Assembly: GCA_004431415.1 (NCBI GenBank)
Contig: QPMI01000649.1
Location: 62,001 to 126,000 of the forward strand
Direction: 5' to 3'
DNA: 64,000 bases
DNA from: Cyanophora paradoxa
Lineage: Eukaryota > Glaucocystophyceae > Cyanophorales > Cyanophoraceae
Notes under the pieces: generated by a model
What the model saw: the letters and a program-made list of their open reading frames with translations, nothing else
Database searches by the model: none
What the model was told of the DNA's origin: nothing
Program-made: the position numbers and the translations under genes
In this document: positions 23,227 to 35,400 of the stretch, one piece after another
How the letters are laid out: each line of letters begins with the position of its first letter
How positions within the stretch are numbered: the first letter of the stretch is position 1

Positions 23227-26200
23227 ATGAGCCAGCCAACGGAAGCGGGCAAAGGCCCGCCGGTGCTGGTTGCGCTCTGCGAGGTCCGCATTATCCCCGC
23301 TGTCCTAGTGCCCCTCCAGCGGGGGTTCGGGCGTAGCGGGCTGTGTCGACGGGATCAGCCCGATCTAGTGCGGTACTCAGGCAGCTGCCGTCCCCCCCGC
23401 GGGACGAGCGGGTCGCGCCGCACGCACGCAGCTTGCGGTTTGCCCCACAGAAGCTGAGCCCCACGCTCAGTGGGACCTTTCCCGAACCCTAGCACATCCG
23501 CCCCACCCGCACTCCTGACGGGCTGCGGCGGAACCCTCCGATTCTGCTGGCCCTATGGCTTGCGCGGCTGACGCAGGCCCCGCCGCAGGAGCTTAACTGT
23601 GCCATATGCCTTGATTACTTCAACGATCCACGAAGCCTTGCTTGCGGGTTCGAAGACGCGCCGCCCGCCGCCGCCCGCAGCGCCCGCTGACCCGCCCACG
23701 CGACTCGGTCGTCGCAGGCACTCGTTCTGCACAACGTGCGTGCGGGGGCTGGTGCACGGGAAGCTCGTGCAGTGCCCGCAGTGCCGCAAGATCACCACGC
23801 TGGGCCAGAGCGGGCTCGCGAGCCTCCCAAAGAACCACGTGGTCCAGAACATCGTCACCAAGATCAAGGAGACTCAGCGCAAATGCGGTGCACGGCCCGG
23901 CCCTCAGAGGATGTGCCTCTCGCTTACGGACGCGTGCGCGGCGCCGGCAGAGCGCTGCGCGTCGGTGCCCTCGAGCGTCCGGTGCCACGAGTGCCTCAAG
24001 CTGCTCTGCGACACGTGCAGCATGAAGATACACCGGTGCGCGCGGCCGATCGCCCGCCCGCCCACCCGCCCGCCCGGCGGCGGCGCCCGCTCCGCGCCGG
24101 GCCGCACGGCCGATCCGCCGCCGGCAGGCTGCGGGACCTGACCCGCCACAATGTCGAGAAGCTCGTAGCCGGTGGCAAGGTCGTACCCTGGGTCCGCCCT
24201 TCCCATTTCCCCGCATCATCCCGCCCCCCGAGCCTCAACGCGCGGGCCCCCTCGCAGCGGCAAGCGTGCCGCAAGCACCTGGAGAAGCGAATCAAGTACT
24301 TCTGCGAGACGGACGGGACCCCGGCCTGCTCCGAATGCGTAGCCGCCCACTTCGGCCACCAGTATTTCGTCCTCGGGGTGCGCGGCCTCGGCTGCTTCAC
24401 TTCCTTTCTGTGTACCGGGGATGGATCGAGCGCTTGGCCCCCGCAGGACGCCGCGGCGCGCGCGCGTGCGGCGCTGGGGGGTATCGTCAAGTCCGCCCAC
24501 GACGTCATCGGACAGGCGAGCGCGCCGGGCGTAGCGCGCCGAAGCCCTCCCTCGCGGGCTCACCGTACCCCCCGCCCCGCAGCTCGAGGTTGCGATGGAG
24601 GCCCTTAGGCTCGCGGCATCGCGAACGAAGGGCGTCACGAAGACGCCCCCGCCCCCCCGGCCCGACGTGAGGCGTACCCCTGCCTCTCCGTCCTCCCGCG
24701 ACCAACCGGGTACCCTCCCTCCGCAGGGTCAGCAGGACCCCAGCCTGTACGAGCGCGGTGCGCTCCCCTCTGCGGCGTTCGGCTTCCAATTCGCGCGTTG
24801 AGCCAGTGCCTCGCATTGCAGCCAAGCTCCTGCACAAGTCGATGCACTCCCTGCACACGCGCCTCGTTCGCTACTGCCGGGTACGCCCTCTCTTCCCTCT
24901 CGGCACCATGTACCCCAACGCCTTCCGGTGACGCTACCCGTGCCGCAGTCGGTGGCGAAAGAGGCGGACGAGCTCGAGGTCCTCAGGCTCCGGGGGGAGC
25001 TCGTCTCCCTCGTCAACGTACCCCCCCGCCCTTCCCCGTACCCCGGCCCGGCACGCGAGCGACGTGTACCCCTCGCGCAGGGCGAGGTCGTCCACGTGGC
25101 GCTCAGCGAGTCGGCGGACCTCGTGGTCGACATGAACGCTCAGGCGAGCGCTCCCCCGCCCCGCCTCAAGCCCCGCGCCGACTGACCTCGCCACCCGCAG
25201 CTCGCGTCGGCGCTCGCGGCGGCCGCGCCAGCGGCGGCGGCGGCGGCGGCGGCGGAGGGCGGGAGCGCGGAGGGCGCCGAGCAGCTGGGCGACACGGCGG
25301 GGGAGGGGGAGGGGCGGGCGCGGCCGAGGCGGCCGGCGGCGGCGAGGGCCGGCGGCGGACGAGGCCGGGCGCCCGCCGAGCGGCCCGCCGCGCGCCGTCC
25401 GCTCGCGGCGCCCTCGGTCCCCACGGTCCAGCTCGAGGCACCGCCGGACGAGGGCGCCGCCGGCGCCGGCGCCGGCGCCGGGGGGGCAGAGGAAGCGGAG
25501 GGGCGCACGGCGAGCGAGCGGGAGCGCGGGCTCTACGCCTCGGCCCTCGCGCAGGCAGCCACCGCCATATCCCCCGGGTCCGTCCAGCCCCCTCGCCTTG
25601 CCTTCCCGTCTGTTCCGTTCTGAGCGGGGCGGGGCGGGCAGGTCGGCCCGGAGCCAGGGCGGCTTCGACACGGAGGAGGACGCCGATTCCGTCCAGGTCC
25701 CCCCGTCCCCTGCCCCGGCCCCGGCCCCCGACCCCCGGCCCCGTTTCCGACCGCCGCCGCCGCCGCCCCTGCGCAGGAGGAGGCGGACGTGGAGGACGAG
25801 GCTGGCGGGTCGGTGCGCGACGGCATGCTGCGAGCCTCTCAGGCCAGCCCGGGGCCCTCGCCGCTCCGCCAGCCGCCCCACCCCGCCCAGGTCCGCCCTA
25901 CCCCCCCCCCCCCCCCCCCCCCCCCTTCCCTTCTCAGTTGTTCGTGCTCGTCGGTCAGGCGCGGCGGAGCGCGAGCCGCCGGCGCTCGAGCGGCGAGGCG
26001 AGCGCGAGCGGGGCGCCACCGAGGCAAAGGGCCCGCCCGAGGGCCCCGCCGCCGCAGGCGAGGCTGCCGGGCCGTCCTCGCCGGGCCCCGCCGAGGGCGC
26101 CGCCGGGGCGGGGCGGGGGCGGACGCGGACGCCGAGGGCGAGCTCACCGCCGAGCTCTGCGAGGTCCGCCCTCTGCGCCCTTGGCGCCGGCGCTCGGCTG

Positions 26201-29200
26201 ACCGGGCGGCAGCTGCTGGGGGGCGAGGGGGCGAGGATGCCCCCAACCCCGAGGGCGGCGCCGGCCTCGCCGCGCTGGGCGCCGCCGCCCCGCGCCCCGC
26301 CAACGGCGCCACCGCCCCCGCCGCCCCGGCCTCCGTCACCTCGCTCGCCCCCGCCCGCCGCCCGCCCGCCCCGCCCCGCCCGCCGCGGCCGCCGCGGCCG
26401 CCGGGCCGGTTTCGGGCGAGCGCGAGCCGCCGTCGCCAGAGGCCGGGCCCGCCGTCTCCCCGGGCCCGGGCAGGGCCGCCCCCCTCCATAGGGGACATCG
26501 AGGCCCTCCCTTCGTTCGCCCTGCCCGTCCGCCAGCCCCCCTCGCCATCGCCCGTACCCCTCGAGGCCGGCCCCGAGCCCGAGCCCGAGCCCGAGCGTGA
26601 GGCGAAAGCCGAGTCCGAGCCGGGAGGGCGCCTCAAGGCGGGCGGGGCGGGGCCCTCGGGCCCCCTGGAGCCCCCCGCGCCCTCCCCCGGCGTCGTCTCC
26701 TCCCCCGCATCCTCCGCGGCCTCGTCCCCCGCCTCCGCCTCCTCCTCCTCGGGGGCAGCCCGCGCGGTACCCCCCAGGCCGGGCCCTCCCGCTCCCCGCC
26801 CCTCCCGCCGCCCGCACGCCCTCGCCCGCCCTGCCCGCCGCCGAGCGGGGCCCCTCCCGGCCCCGCCCCGGCCCGCCCTCCCCGCAGCCCCTCGAGCCCT
26901 CGCCCTCCCGCACCCCGCCGCCGCCTCGGGCTCCAGCTCCTCGGTAACCCCCCGCAGCAGTCGCCGGCCCATCTCGACGCCGCGCCGGCCCCCGCGGCAG
27001 CGAAGGCCTCTCCCCCGGCGCCTCCCTCCGCGGCCCCTCCGGCCGGTCTGCCCCGGGCTTCCTCCGCCTCCGCGTCCCATGGGCCCCCTCCCACTCCGCT
27101 GCGGCCGCCCCTGCCCCGGCTGCAGTCGCCCCAGCAACGGCGTCCGCCCCCGCCGCAGCGCCTGCAGCCGCCCCCCACGTCCACGCCCATGCGCCCGCGC
27201 GGGCCGCTGCGGCCCGGCCGCCCGCTCCGGCTCCTGACCCGGCCCCGGCCCCGGCCCTGGCCCCGGCCCCGGCCTCTGCCCCTGCACCAGCCCCGGCCCC
27301 AGTCTCGGCTCCGGTCCCGGCCCCGGCCCAGGCTTCTGCGCGAGCCGCCGCCGCCGCCCCCGCCTCGGCCCCCGCCCCTTCGGAAGGGCCGGCGCCCGCC
27401 GCGGCCCCGGCCCCCGCCGCGGCCCCGGTCGCCGCCGCGTCCCCGGCTCCGGCGCCCTCCCAAGCGCCTTCTCAGCCCCCGGCGCCAGCTACGGCCACCG
27501 CCCCCGCTCCAGCCCAATCCCAGCCCGCCGCGGCACCGGCTGTCGCTGCAGCACCCGCCGCGGCCGCTGCTGCTGCTGCGGCGTCGGGGCCGGCGGCTGC
27601 TGCGCGGGGCGCGGGGCGGCGGCGGCAGTGGGACGTGCGGCGGCTCCACCTGACCCTCGAGATGGTCGCCCACGAATCCCCCGTCACCGCCGTCGGTCCG
27701 CCCTCCAGCCCCCTGTCTTCTTCTTCTTCGTCGCTGAGCCGAGCCGCCCGCCCGCCCGCCCGCTCGCCCGCTCGGCCGCAGCTGTCGCGCCGCACGGGGC
27801 GGCGGCGTCCCCCGCGCAGACCTCGGCCCCCGCCGCCGCCGCCGCCGGCTCGGGACTGGGGCAGCTCTACTCCGGCGCCGCCGACGGCACCGTCTCGGTG
27901 AGGGAGCTAACAAACTAATCTCCGTAGATAGCCGTTAGCCAACCGAAAGAGATAAAAAAGCGGCGCGCTGCATACAGCACGCACCCGCTCGCTCGCTCGG
28001 TCGCGCCGCCCCGCGCCCTCTCCCATTCGTCCGATCCCCCCGCTCAGCTAGCTCCCCGCGCGCGCTCAGGTGTGGGACGTGAGCCAGCTCGCGGGGGGGC
28101 CAGCCGCCGTCCTCGAGGGCCACTCGCGCCCCGTCCGCGCCCTCGCCCTCGCCCAGGCCCCCAACCGCTCCAGGTTGGCCCCGCCCCGCCCCCGCTCCCA
28201 TTCCCCGCCCCGCCTCGTCGCTTCCGAGACGAATGCCCGCGCGCCCGCCCGCAGCCCGCTGCTCTTCTCGGCCTCGGCGGACCGCACCGTCCGCGCCTGG
28301 GGCGGCGGCAAGCCCCTCAAAAAGGCGAGGACCGAGAGCGCGGGGCGCCGTCCCCGCCGGGCGCCTGCCTGCTGAGCCTCGGACAGCTGGAGGGCCACGC
28401 GGGGGACGTGAACGGGCTCGCCCTCACCCCCGACTTCCTCTTCTCAGCCTCCCACGACGCCACAGTCAAGGCACGGCGCCCGCCCGCCCGCCCCCTCGGC
28501 CGCGCTCGGAGCTCCCCCGCTGAGGTCCCTTGCTTCCGTCAGGTGTGGGACCTGCAGACGCTCTCGGCGGTGAACAGCCTCCCCGCCCACTCCGATTTCG
28601 TCCGGTCCGCCCCGCCCCGCCCTCCACCCCGCCCTCCGCCCCGCCCCGCCCTAAGGGGGCCGGGCCGGCGGCAGGTGCGTGGCGGTCTCGGCGGACGGGA
28701 TCCTCTTCTCCGGCGGCTGCGACAACTTCGTCAAGGTTCGAATCCGCTCGCTCGCGCCTCCCTGCGCGCGCGCGGCTCCCGGCCCTTGTCGGATCCGACC
28801 CGCCCCTCGACCCCCGCGCAGGCGTGGGACATGCGCTCCTGCGCCTGCATCCACACGCTCCAGGTGCGCCGGGCGGGCCCCGCCCTCCCGCCCCTCCCGC
28901 GCCGAGCGGCCGGTAGGGCCACGCCTCCCCGATCCACGGCCTCGTCGTCCACAACGGCTTCCTCTTCTCCGCCTCCGCCGACGCCTCCGTCAAGGCCCGC
29001 CCGCCACCCTCTCTCTCGGACGAGAGCGGCGCTGCGTTCTCACGCCTCGGGGGGCTCGCAGGTGTGGGACCTGAAGACCTTCGGTCAGGTCCGCGCCACG
29101 AGCCGGCCGCGTCCTGCCCCCCTCCCTCGCTCGCTCGCGAGCGAGCGACCGTCCTGAGCGCCGCGCCGGCGCGCGGGCGGGCGCAGGTCTACACGCTGAC

Positions 29201-29567
29201 GGGCCACAAGGACACGGTGCACGCCCTCGCCGCCGTCGACTCCGGCTCCCTCCTCTTCTCTGCCTCTTGGGACGGCTCGGTGCGCGGCGCGGCGCGGCGC
29301 GGCGCGGCGCGGCGCGGCGCGGCGCGGGTCCCCCGCGGTGCGAGCTCGAGCGGGGCGGGGCGGGGCAGGTGCGGGCGTGGGACGTGCGCTCGCTCCTCTG
29401 CGTCAACGTGCTCCAGGACCGGTGCGCGGGGGGCGGGCGCCCGACGCGAAGGGGGCTCACGGGGCCCCTCGGCGCCGCGCAGGAGCTTCGGACAGGCGAG
29501 CATCGCGGCAGTGGATGGGTCCCTCGTCACGGGCGCCGGCGACGGCTCCCTCCGGATCTGGTGCTGA
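23227..29567 (+). CDS. RING / B-box / coiled-coil protein continuing into WD40 repeats
   Basis: Probable E3 ubiquitin ligase. A tentative ATG at 23227 starts MSQPTEAGKGPPVLVALCE; the RING exon begins at 23589 (ELNCAICLDYFNDPRSLAC) and continues HSFCTTCVRGLVHGKL, QCPQC, giving a C3HC4 RING. Two B-box-like segments follow: RCHECLKLLCDTCSMKIHR and CRKHLEKRIKYFCETDGTPA with CSEC and HFGH, the latter close to the B-box 2 metal pattern. Helical exons come next (AAKLLHKSMHSLHTRLVRYC, KEADELEVLRLRGELVSLVN), so this is an RBCC (TRIM) arrangement. A very long Ala/Pro/Ser-rich region spans 25200-27600. From 27620 the frames give at least six WD40 blades: LYSGAADGTVSV, LFSASADRTVRAW, FLFSASHDATVK-VWDLQT, LFSGGCDNFVK-AWDMRS, LFSASADASVK-VWDLKT, LFSASWDGSVR-AWDVRS and GAGDGSLRIWC before the stop. 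It could be two adjacent genes; transcripts would decide. Confidence 0.7.
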
Positions 29568-30524
29568 GCGCGCCCCGCCGCCCCTCGCGAGCCGCAGGCC
29601 CGCGCGACGGCATTATTACTATGTAAAGCACTTGATTACATTTATTAGTGATAGAGGAATTAAGTAGTTTGTACGTAACTGCTATTGCATTACATCACAT
29701 GTAAGACAAATTCGAATTCATGGTCACAAATCAAAAAGAGACTATATAAATATTAATATATTTATGAAGACGATCACATGCCCGCGGCCGCTGAGCGGCG
29801 CTAGCACATGCATATCATAGTATGTATTCTCAAGGAGGATCACGGACTCGGCGGACTCTCGGACCGTCTCCGGTCCAGTCTCCGAGCTAGAGAGTCGACG
29901 TCCGGCTGCAGCCTGCAGCTCAGTGCAGCTGTTACAAGCTTAAGTTCATTTAGTGTTACATGCACACGGCCGCGGCCGCCGGCCGGGTATTTGCCAAGTG
30001 GCCTTGGCATGGCCGGGTACCGGTATTAGCCAAGAAGCCCTAGTAGCTAGGCTAGTAGCTAGGCGGGTACTACCGTGGTACGCGGGATACAGTATGCAGT
30101 ACGTACCACGTACTATAGTACCGTAGTACTTTAGTGGTACTAGCACTGATCCGATCACTCTGAAATGAGTCTGAATCGGATCGACTGGCACTCCTAGTAC
30201 TTTGTATCCGAGCGTCTAGGAGGCTAGGAGACTCGCGGCGCGATATATATATACAGTCACTAAGTATCGAATCTACTATCGAGTCCGGGAATCGCAAAAA
30301 AAGAACCACTGGTACTAGGCGCCGGGTTGTGGCTACTTAGTACTTAGTACTTCTAACTAAGTAACAAGTTGAGCTCGAGGTAGTACGGAGGTACCCGCCG
30401 GGCCGCGACACTTCGGATCGGAGGTACCTTGTACAACGATCCCGTCGCGAATTCGAATGCTGTCCTGTGGTGATGTTCGGCGGGTGTTTATTTAGACGTT
30501 TACCCACCCACCGTGAAAGACGTG

Positions 30525-31028
30525 CAGTGATGTCATCATAATAGGTCCCCCAAAATCGTCATCATTATCACATCATTATCACCATCATGATGATCATTTT
30601 GATATCACAGGGAAGGGGGTACGGACGCGTCATCAGACACCTCAGTGCCCTTTCTGCGCTGTAGAACCTGCTGTTTTGGAGCAGAATCGTGTTTTTAAGC
30701 ATACCAATGCTGGATTAAAGCATCTGGGGGTCCAAATGACAAGAGATCATGAGAAATCCACCCAGGGTGACGACCTGGGGGTACATGCATAGTACTGCCG
30801 AGGCGGCCAGAGGCTCTCCAGAGCCTCGAATAACATTCTTAACATTACCAGAAGCTGTTGATGTGTGATATAGCACTGTACAGAGCACTTGGAAAGGCGA
30901 AAGACGCGAGTTGAGGGGTCGTGATGTCACCATTATGATGAGCGTGATAGAGGGGGGTCCCGTATCATGATATCAAAATGTGATATCACATCATTATCAT
31001 TTTTATCATTATCATGATGCCATCACTG
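30525..31028. mobile_element. Foldback element of about 504 bp rich in ATCATTATCA words
   Basis: CAGTGATGTCATCAT at 30525-30539 pairs with ATGATGCCATCACTG at 31014-31028 (14 of 15 positions in reverse complement). Both ends then carry long runs of ATCATTATC/ATGATAATG words and GATATCACA. The interior (30600-30950) has a 72-codon minus-strand open frame of no known family. Looks like a non-autonomous inverted-repeat transposon. Confidence 0.5.
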
Positions 31029-31423
31029 AAGACGTGCATGCATGTATGATGTATGCTAGCGCTAGCGCTGGCCGCTCGATTCAGAATACCCCTTTCAGAC
31101 ACAGTTAATTTGACGAGCTAGTGGGTTACCCTAACTTTGTACCCATCCAAACTTGTGATAGTACATCAAAGTATACGTATGTGCGACGCCGCCGACGCGG
31201 CGAATCGCGATCGATCCAAAGCCGATCGATCCCCGTCGTCTGGTACTGCTGTCTAAGAGCCTGCTGGCCCTCTAGATCTACTACCGTAGTACTAGACTAC
31301 TAGTACTTCAGTGACGTGTGAGTCGGTGTGACTACTACACTGACTAGTAGTAGTCCCGTGACTCCCGTCACTCCCGTGTGACTAGTAGTACACCGATATA
31401 TATATAATTAATCGTGATGATAA

Positions 31424-31503
31424 CCGGCCGCGCCCCGCGGCGGGCCGCCGGCCCGGCGGGCCGCGCGCCGCGGCGCGCGGCGCCGGCGCCCGGCGGCCGT
31501 TCG
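31424..31503. repeat. GC-only palindromic block
   Basis: About 80 bases almost without A or T, built of nested palindromes (GGCGCC, GCGCGC, CCGGCCGG, GGGCCC) within otherwise AT-rich DNA. It could form strong hairpins. No coding signal. Confidence 0.5.
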
Positions 31504-31554
31504 TAATAACTCCCGGAAGGCCGGATCCGGAGCTCGAGTCCGAATCATGAATTT

Positions 31555-31815
31555 ACGTACTGTAAACGTAGAAATTTTCGTCGAGACTTAATTTCGACAA
31601 AACCCGAAAACCGTGACGAAAATATATATATATATATGGTTCGACAGCATCATATTTTCGTCAGCCCCAGGATCCGGCCATAGACGGGTCAGCCGTTAGT
31701 ACCCCTCTTCATACAAAATTTCAGTTCAAGAGTATCAAATATTCGTCAAAGTGCAGGTCTGACGAACATAGACGAAATAAAGACGCTGTCGAAGATTCCT
31801 ACGTTTACAGTACGC
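31555..31815. mobile_element. Short MITE-like element with perfect 15-bp inverted arms
   Basis: GTACTGTAAACGTAG at 31557-31571 is repeated exactly in reverse complement at 31799-31813. The element is about 257 bp, AT-rich, with GACGAAAATA/TAGACGAAATA words near both ends and a TATATATATATA run inside. No open frame. Flanking TAC/GTA bases may be part of the target. Confidence 0.55.
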
Positions 31816-32449
31816 GCGTACCGTACTATACTATGATACCGGTAGTAGCTACGGTAAAACTTCGTATCATAGCTATAGTGCTGCTGCGCCAGCCTGCTGG
31901 TATAGCCTTGAGTCCCTTGACTCACTTAAGTTAGTAGCCGCGCGCGGCCCGCGGCGCGGGCCGGCCCGGCCGGCCGCCCTGGTATAGGCCCAGGGCTGCA
32001 GCCTGCAGCTGCCGACTCGGCGACGCCGTGACGGCCGGTCTTAGGCGGTCTAAGCCTTGAAGCGCGCGACCGTGGGCCCTCTGGGTCTGATCAGCAGCTG
32101 CAGATTCATCGCCGAGTCGGATATCAACTTGGCAATACAAGCTTAAGAGCGCGCGAGCCCACCGCGGCATGCGTAGTTATCAGGCCCCACGCGGCCACAA
32201 CCCCTGGGTATTTGCGCATGCATCGCTTCCAGGCTCCATGATCCAGGCCTAGGGTCGCTTCCACTCAGCGCTGAGCCGCTGAGCGCCGCTTTATTTCCGA
32301 AGGCGAGCGTGTGCCTTCTGTAGTAGTGCAGGCGGCAAGCTCGATACGCATATATATATATACGCCGGCGCCACCGACGCCACCCAAAAACAAACGGCTC
32401 CTTGGGATTCGGGACGCGTGTGCCACGCGTTACCGTGGCCGCGGCCCGC

Positions 32450-35400
32450 CTGCAGAGTTTCATACTCAGCTACATTTGCGAATTAAGGTGAGCTCCCATA
32501 ATTTCTCCTTGAAAGCTTCAGTGTACATTCTTCATCTTATGCTGTACATGAATCTCGAAATGTGACATACCAGCAGCTCGTACCATCACCCTCGTTCAGA
32601 CCCGTTCGTTCGCTATCGAATGGTGGCTTCCATGCAGACCGTACCAGAGCCCGACTTCATTCTCGTCCAAAGGCTTGCCAGGAAAGTCGAGCACTGTTGC
32701 AGGTCTGTTTTGCACTTGTACTGTAAACCGTAATTATTCTTTAGGCTAACAGAGGACACGGATACGACGGGCAGCCCGAGTCTCCAGCTCTTCTCACCGG
32801 TTCCCTACATCACCACCAGAAATGAATGGGGGAGGCCGGTCTGCATCCACGAGAGGTGCGTTGAACTTTTCGAATTCGCTCCACGACATCTCAGCTGTTG
32901 ACATCTATCACGGTCGGGCCTTCAGAGTGTACAAAAGCAGGAAGGTTTGTGAATTTCCCTATGTGCACATTTTTGGATGTGAAAGTCACCAATGGCGTTT
33001 TTTTCATTCCAGTATCGCTTGCGGATCGCACCGGGCGCGGATCGACCGAAATGGATCGGCAAAGAGCTGAATTTGGAGCTCAGTCGAGGCGGTGCGCGCT
33101 TGGGCCAGCTAGCTGTTCTGATTCGCACACGAGTGTCGCCTCTTTCCGGCTTCCGCGCTCATATGATCAGGGTCTCCCGCCATGTAGACTCGTCTCTAAT
33201 CAGCCCACATGTATATATATATACCACGCTTCCCATCGCTGAGGGCTTACTTGCATTCCTACCGTCCCCGCAGATGGCGGGGGCGCCTGCCACTCGAACT
33301 GCTGCGGAAAGGCCGTCCAGTTCCCGTTTCGGGACGAGCGCGGCGTTGGGTCCGACCGCTTCGTCTCCACGGTCGACCGCTTCGGGGAGACGGTGCGAAA
33401 TCTCTTGCGCCTCGGGCTTCTGGATTGAAACTGCTCAAAGCCTTCGATTATTTAAATAATGAGAACTTAATCTAGCATTCTTCTGTGAGCTCACTCGCGC
33501 TCCAGGGGTCATTCAGCCTCTCGGCGTGCCGCAACTGCCACCGCTCTGCCTGGCTCCAGCTGCGGGTAACCTGCCCCGCCGAGTCCGAGGCGGAGCAGCC
33601 CATCTGCAGCATTCGGATGCAGATCTTCTCCCGGCCCCTTCCCAGCCACACGTCGGCAGAGCAGGGCCCGGGCGGCCCCAGCGTGGAGCAGGAGTGCAGT
33701 GACCCTGACTCTGAGTCGGGCGAGAGCAGCCCGAGGGCATCGAAGCACAGGGCCCGTAGTCGCCGCAACAGCCTCGACGGCGCCGGACCGGCGCCGGGCG
33801 GCCGAGACGCCCGCCTCGCTGGCGGCTCGAGCCCGCGGGAAAACCGCCAGCGCTCTGCAACGGCGTCCTCGCAGCTTTCGTTGGCACCAGCAGCGCAGCG
33901 CGACGCGCGCCGCTCGCACGAGCTCGAGTCCAGCCGCCATCGGAGCTCGAACTCGAGCCTGCCGGCGCACCACGCGGCCGGACGCCGCGACCAGCTGCAG
34001 CTGCAGCCGGACGCCAACGCCCAGCATCACGCGGCTGCAGCGCTCAAACGGAACGGGGCGACGTCGGCGCTGCTGCAGCTGCGCTCGCAGCCGGCGGGCG
34101 CAGCCCCCGAGGCTCGCCCAGCCGCCGGCGGCGAGCCGGCATACAACGGCTACGGCGGCCCGTACGCCCACGGGCAGCAGCACGGACCGGCGCACGGCCA
34201 GGGCTATTGGCAGCACCCCCAGCAGGCCCCGCAGCACCCGCACCCCCAGCAGCAGCCTCAGGCGTACCCCAACCACTGGGAGTCGTCCCAGCAGGGGTAC
34301 CCGCCCCATCAGTCATTCCCGCCCCAGCAAACCCATCAGTCATTCCCGCCCCAGCAAACCCAGCAGGAGTACCCGCCCCAGCCAGCCCAGCAGGGGTACC
34401 CGCCCCAGCCAGCCCAGCAGGGGTACCCGCCCCAGCCAGCCCAGCAGGGTTACCCGCCCCAGCAGGGGTACCCGCCCCAGCAGGGGTACTCGTCCCATCA
34501 GGGGTACCCGGTCCAGCAGGGGTACTCGTCCCAGCAGGGGTACTCGTCCCAGCAGGGGTACCCGGCCCAGCAGACGTACTCGGCCCAGCAGACGTACTCG
34601 GCCCAGCAGACGTACCCGACTCAGCAAGGTTACCCGACTGCGGCTCAGCAGGGATATTCTGCCCAGCAAGGGTACGCGTCCCAGCAGGCGCACCCGGCTC
34701 AGCAGGCGTACCCGCCCCAGCAGACGCATCCATCCCAGCAGGTGTACACGCCCCAACAGGCGTACCCGCCCCAACAGGGGTACCCGGCCCAGCAGCAGTA
34801 CCCGGCGCAGCAGGAGTACCCGGCCCAGCAGGGGTACCCGCCCCAGCAGACCACGCAAGGGTACCCGCCCCAGCAGGGGTACTCGGGTCCAGGGCACGCC
34901 CCGGCTCAGAGCCCTTACCCTCCTCAGCCGAGCTACCCGGCGGCCAGCGCCTACCCCACCACCTCGCAGCCGGCGCCCCCGCCGGAGCCGGCACCGTACC
35001 CGTCGACGAACACGACGCCGTATTCGCCCTACCCCTCTGCCCGCGACCCTTCGAATCCGCCCTCGCACGGCCACCCGTGGCCCTCTCCCACCGCCCCAGC
35101 CATCAGTGGTCAGCAGCAGCAGCCGCAGCCGCAGCAGCCCGCCCCGTACCCCCCGGCGCACGCTGCCCCGCCGCCTCCCCCACCTGCCCATCATGGCTAC
35201 CAGCAGCACCAGCCGCCGCCGCCGCCGTCGCCGTACCCTCCCCAAACCTCGGGCCCCGCCCACCCATCCCAGCACAACGGCCAGCACGCGCAGTGGCAGG
35301 CGGCTCCGCCCCCGGCCCCGGCCCCGCCCCCGCCACTGCCGGCCCGGGCCGCCCGGCCTCCCTCCAGCGCGCAGGGCCCCGCGGCGCCGCGGGCGGCGGC

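Larger units (their letters stand above)
29568..32449. other. Gene-free AT-richer region with foldback elements
   Basis: No coding exons are supported. The stretch contains dense self-complementary words (TAGTACTA, GTACGTAC, CTAGTAG), TA-rich microsatellites (TATATATATATA at 31627-31638 and 32350-32361), two inverted-repeat elements and one GC-only palindromic block, all listed separately. 32150-32440 may hold the 5' end of the next gene. Confidence 0.6.

Noticed and set aside
23160-23550. Structured non-coding RNA upstream of the RING gene
   Set aside because: GC-rich and hairpin-prone, but an ATG with a coding-like start (23227) and GT donor fits a first coding exon better, and all GC-rich DNA here is hairpin-prone.
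24934-26913. 659-codon minus-strand open frame of Gly/Arg/Pro
   Set aside because: Antisense of the Ala/Pro-rich linker of the RING/WD40 gene; no motifs and no splice logic.
30525-31028. CRISPR-like array because of repeated ATCATTATCA words
   Set aside because: Repeats are irregular simple sequence with no constant spacer length, in eukaryotic DNA; the inverted arms explain them better.
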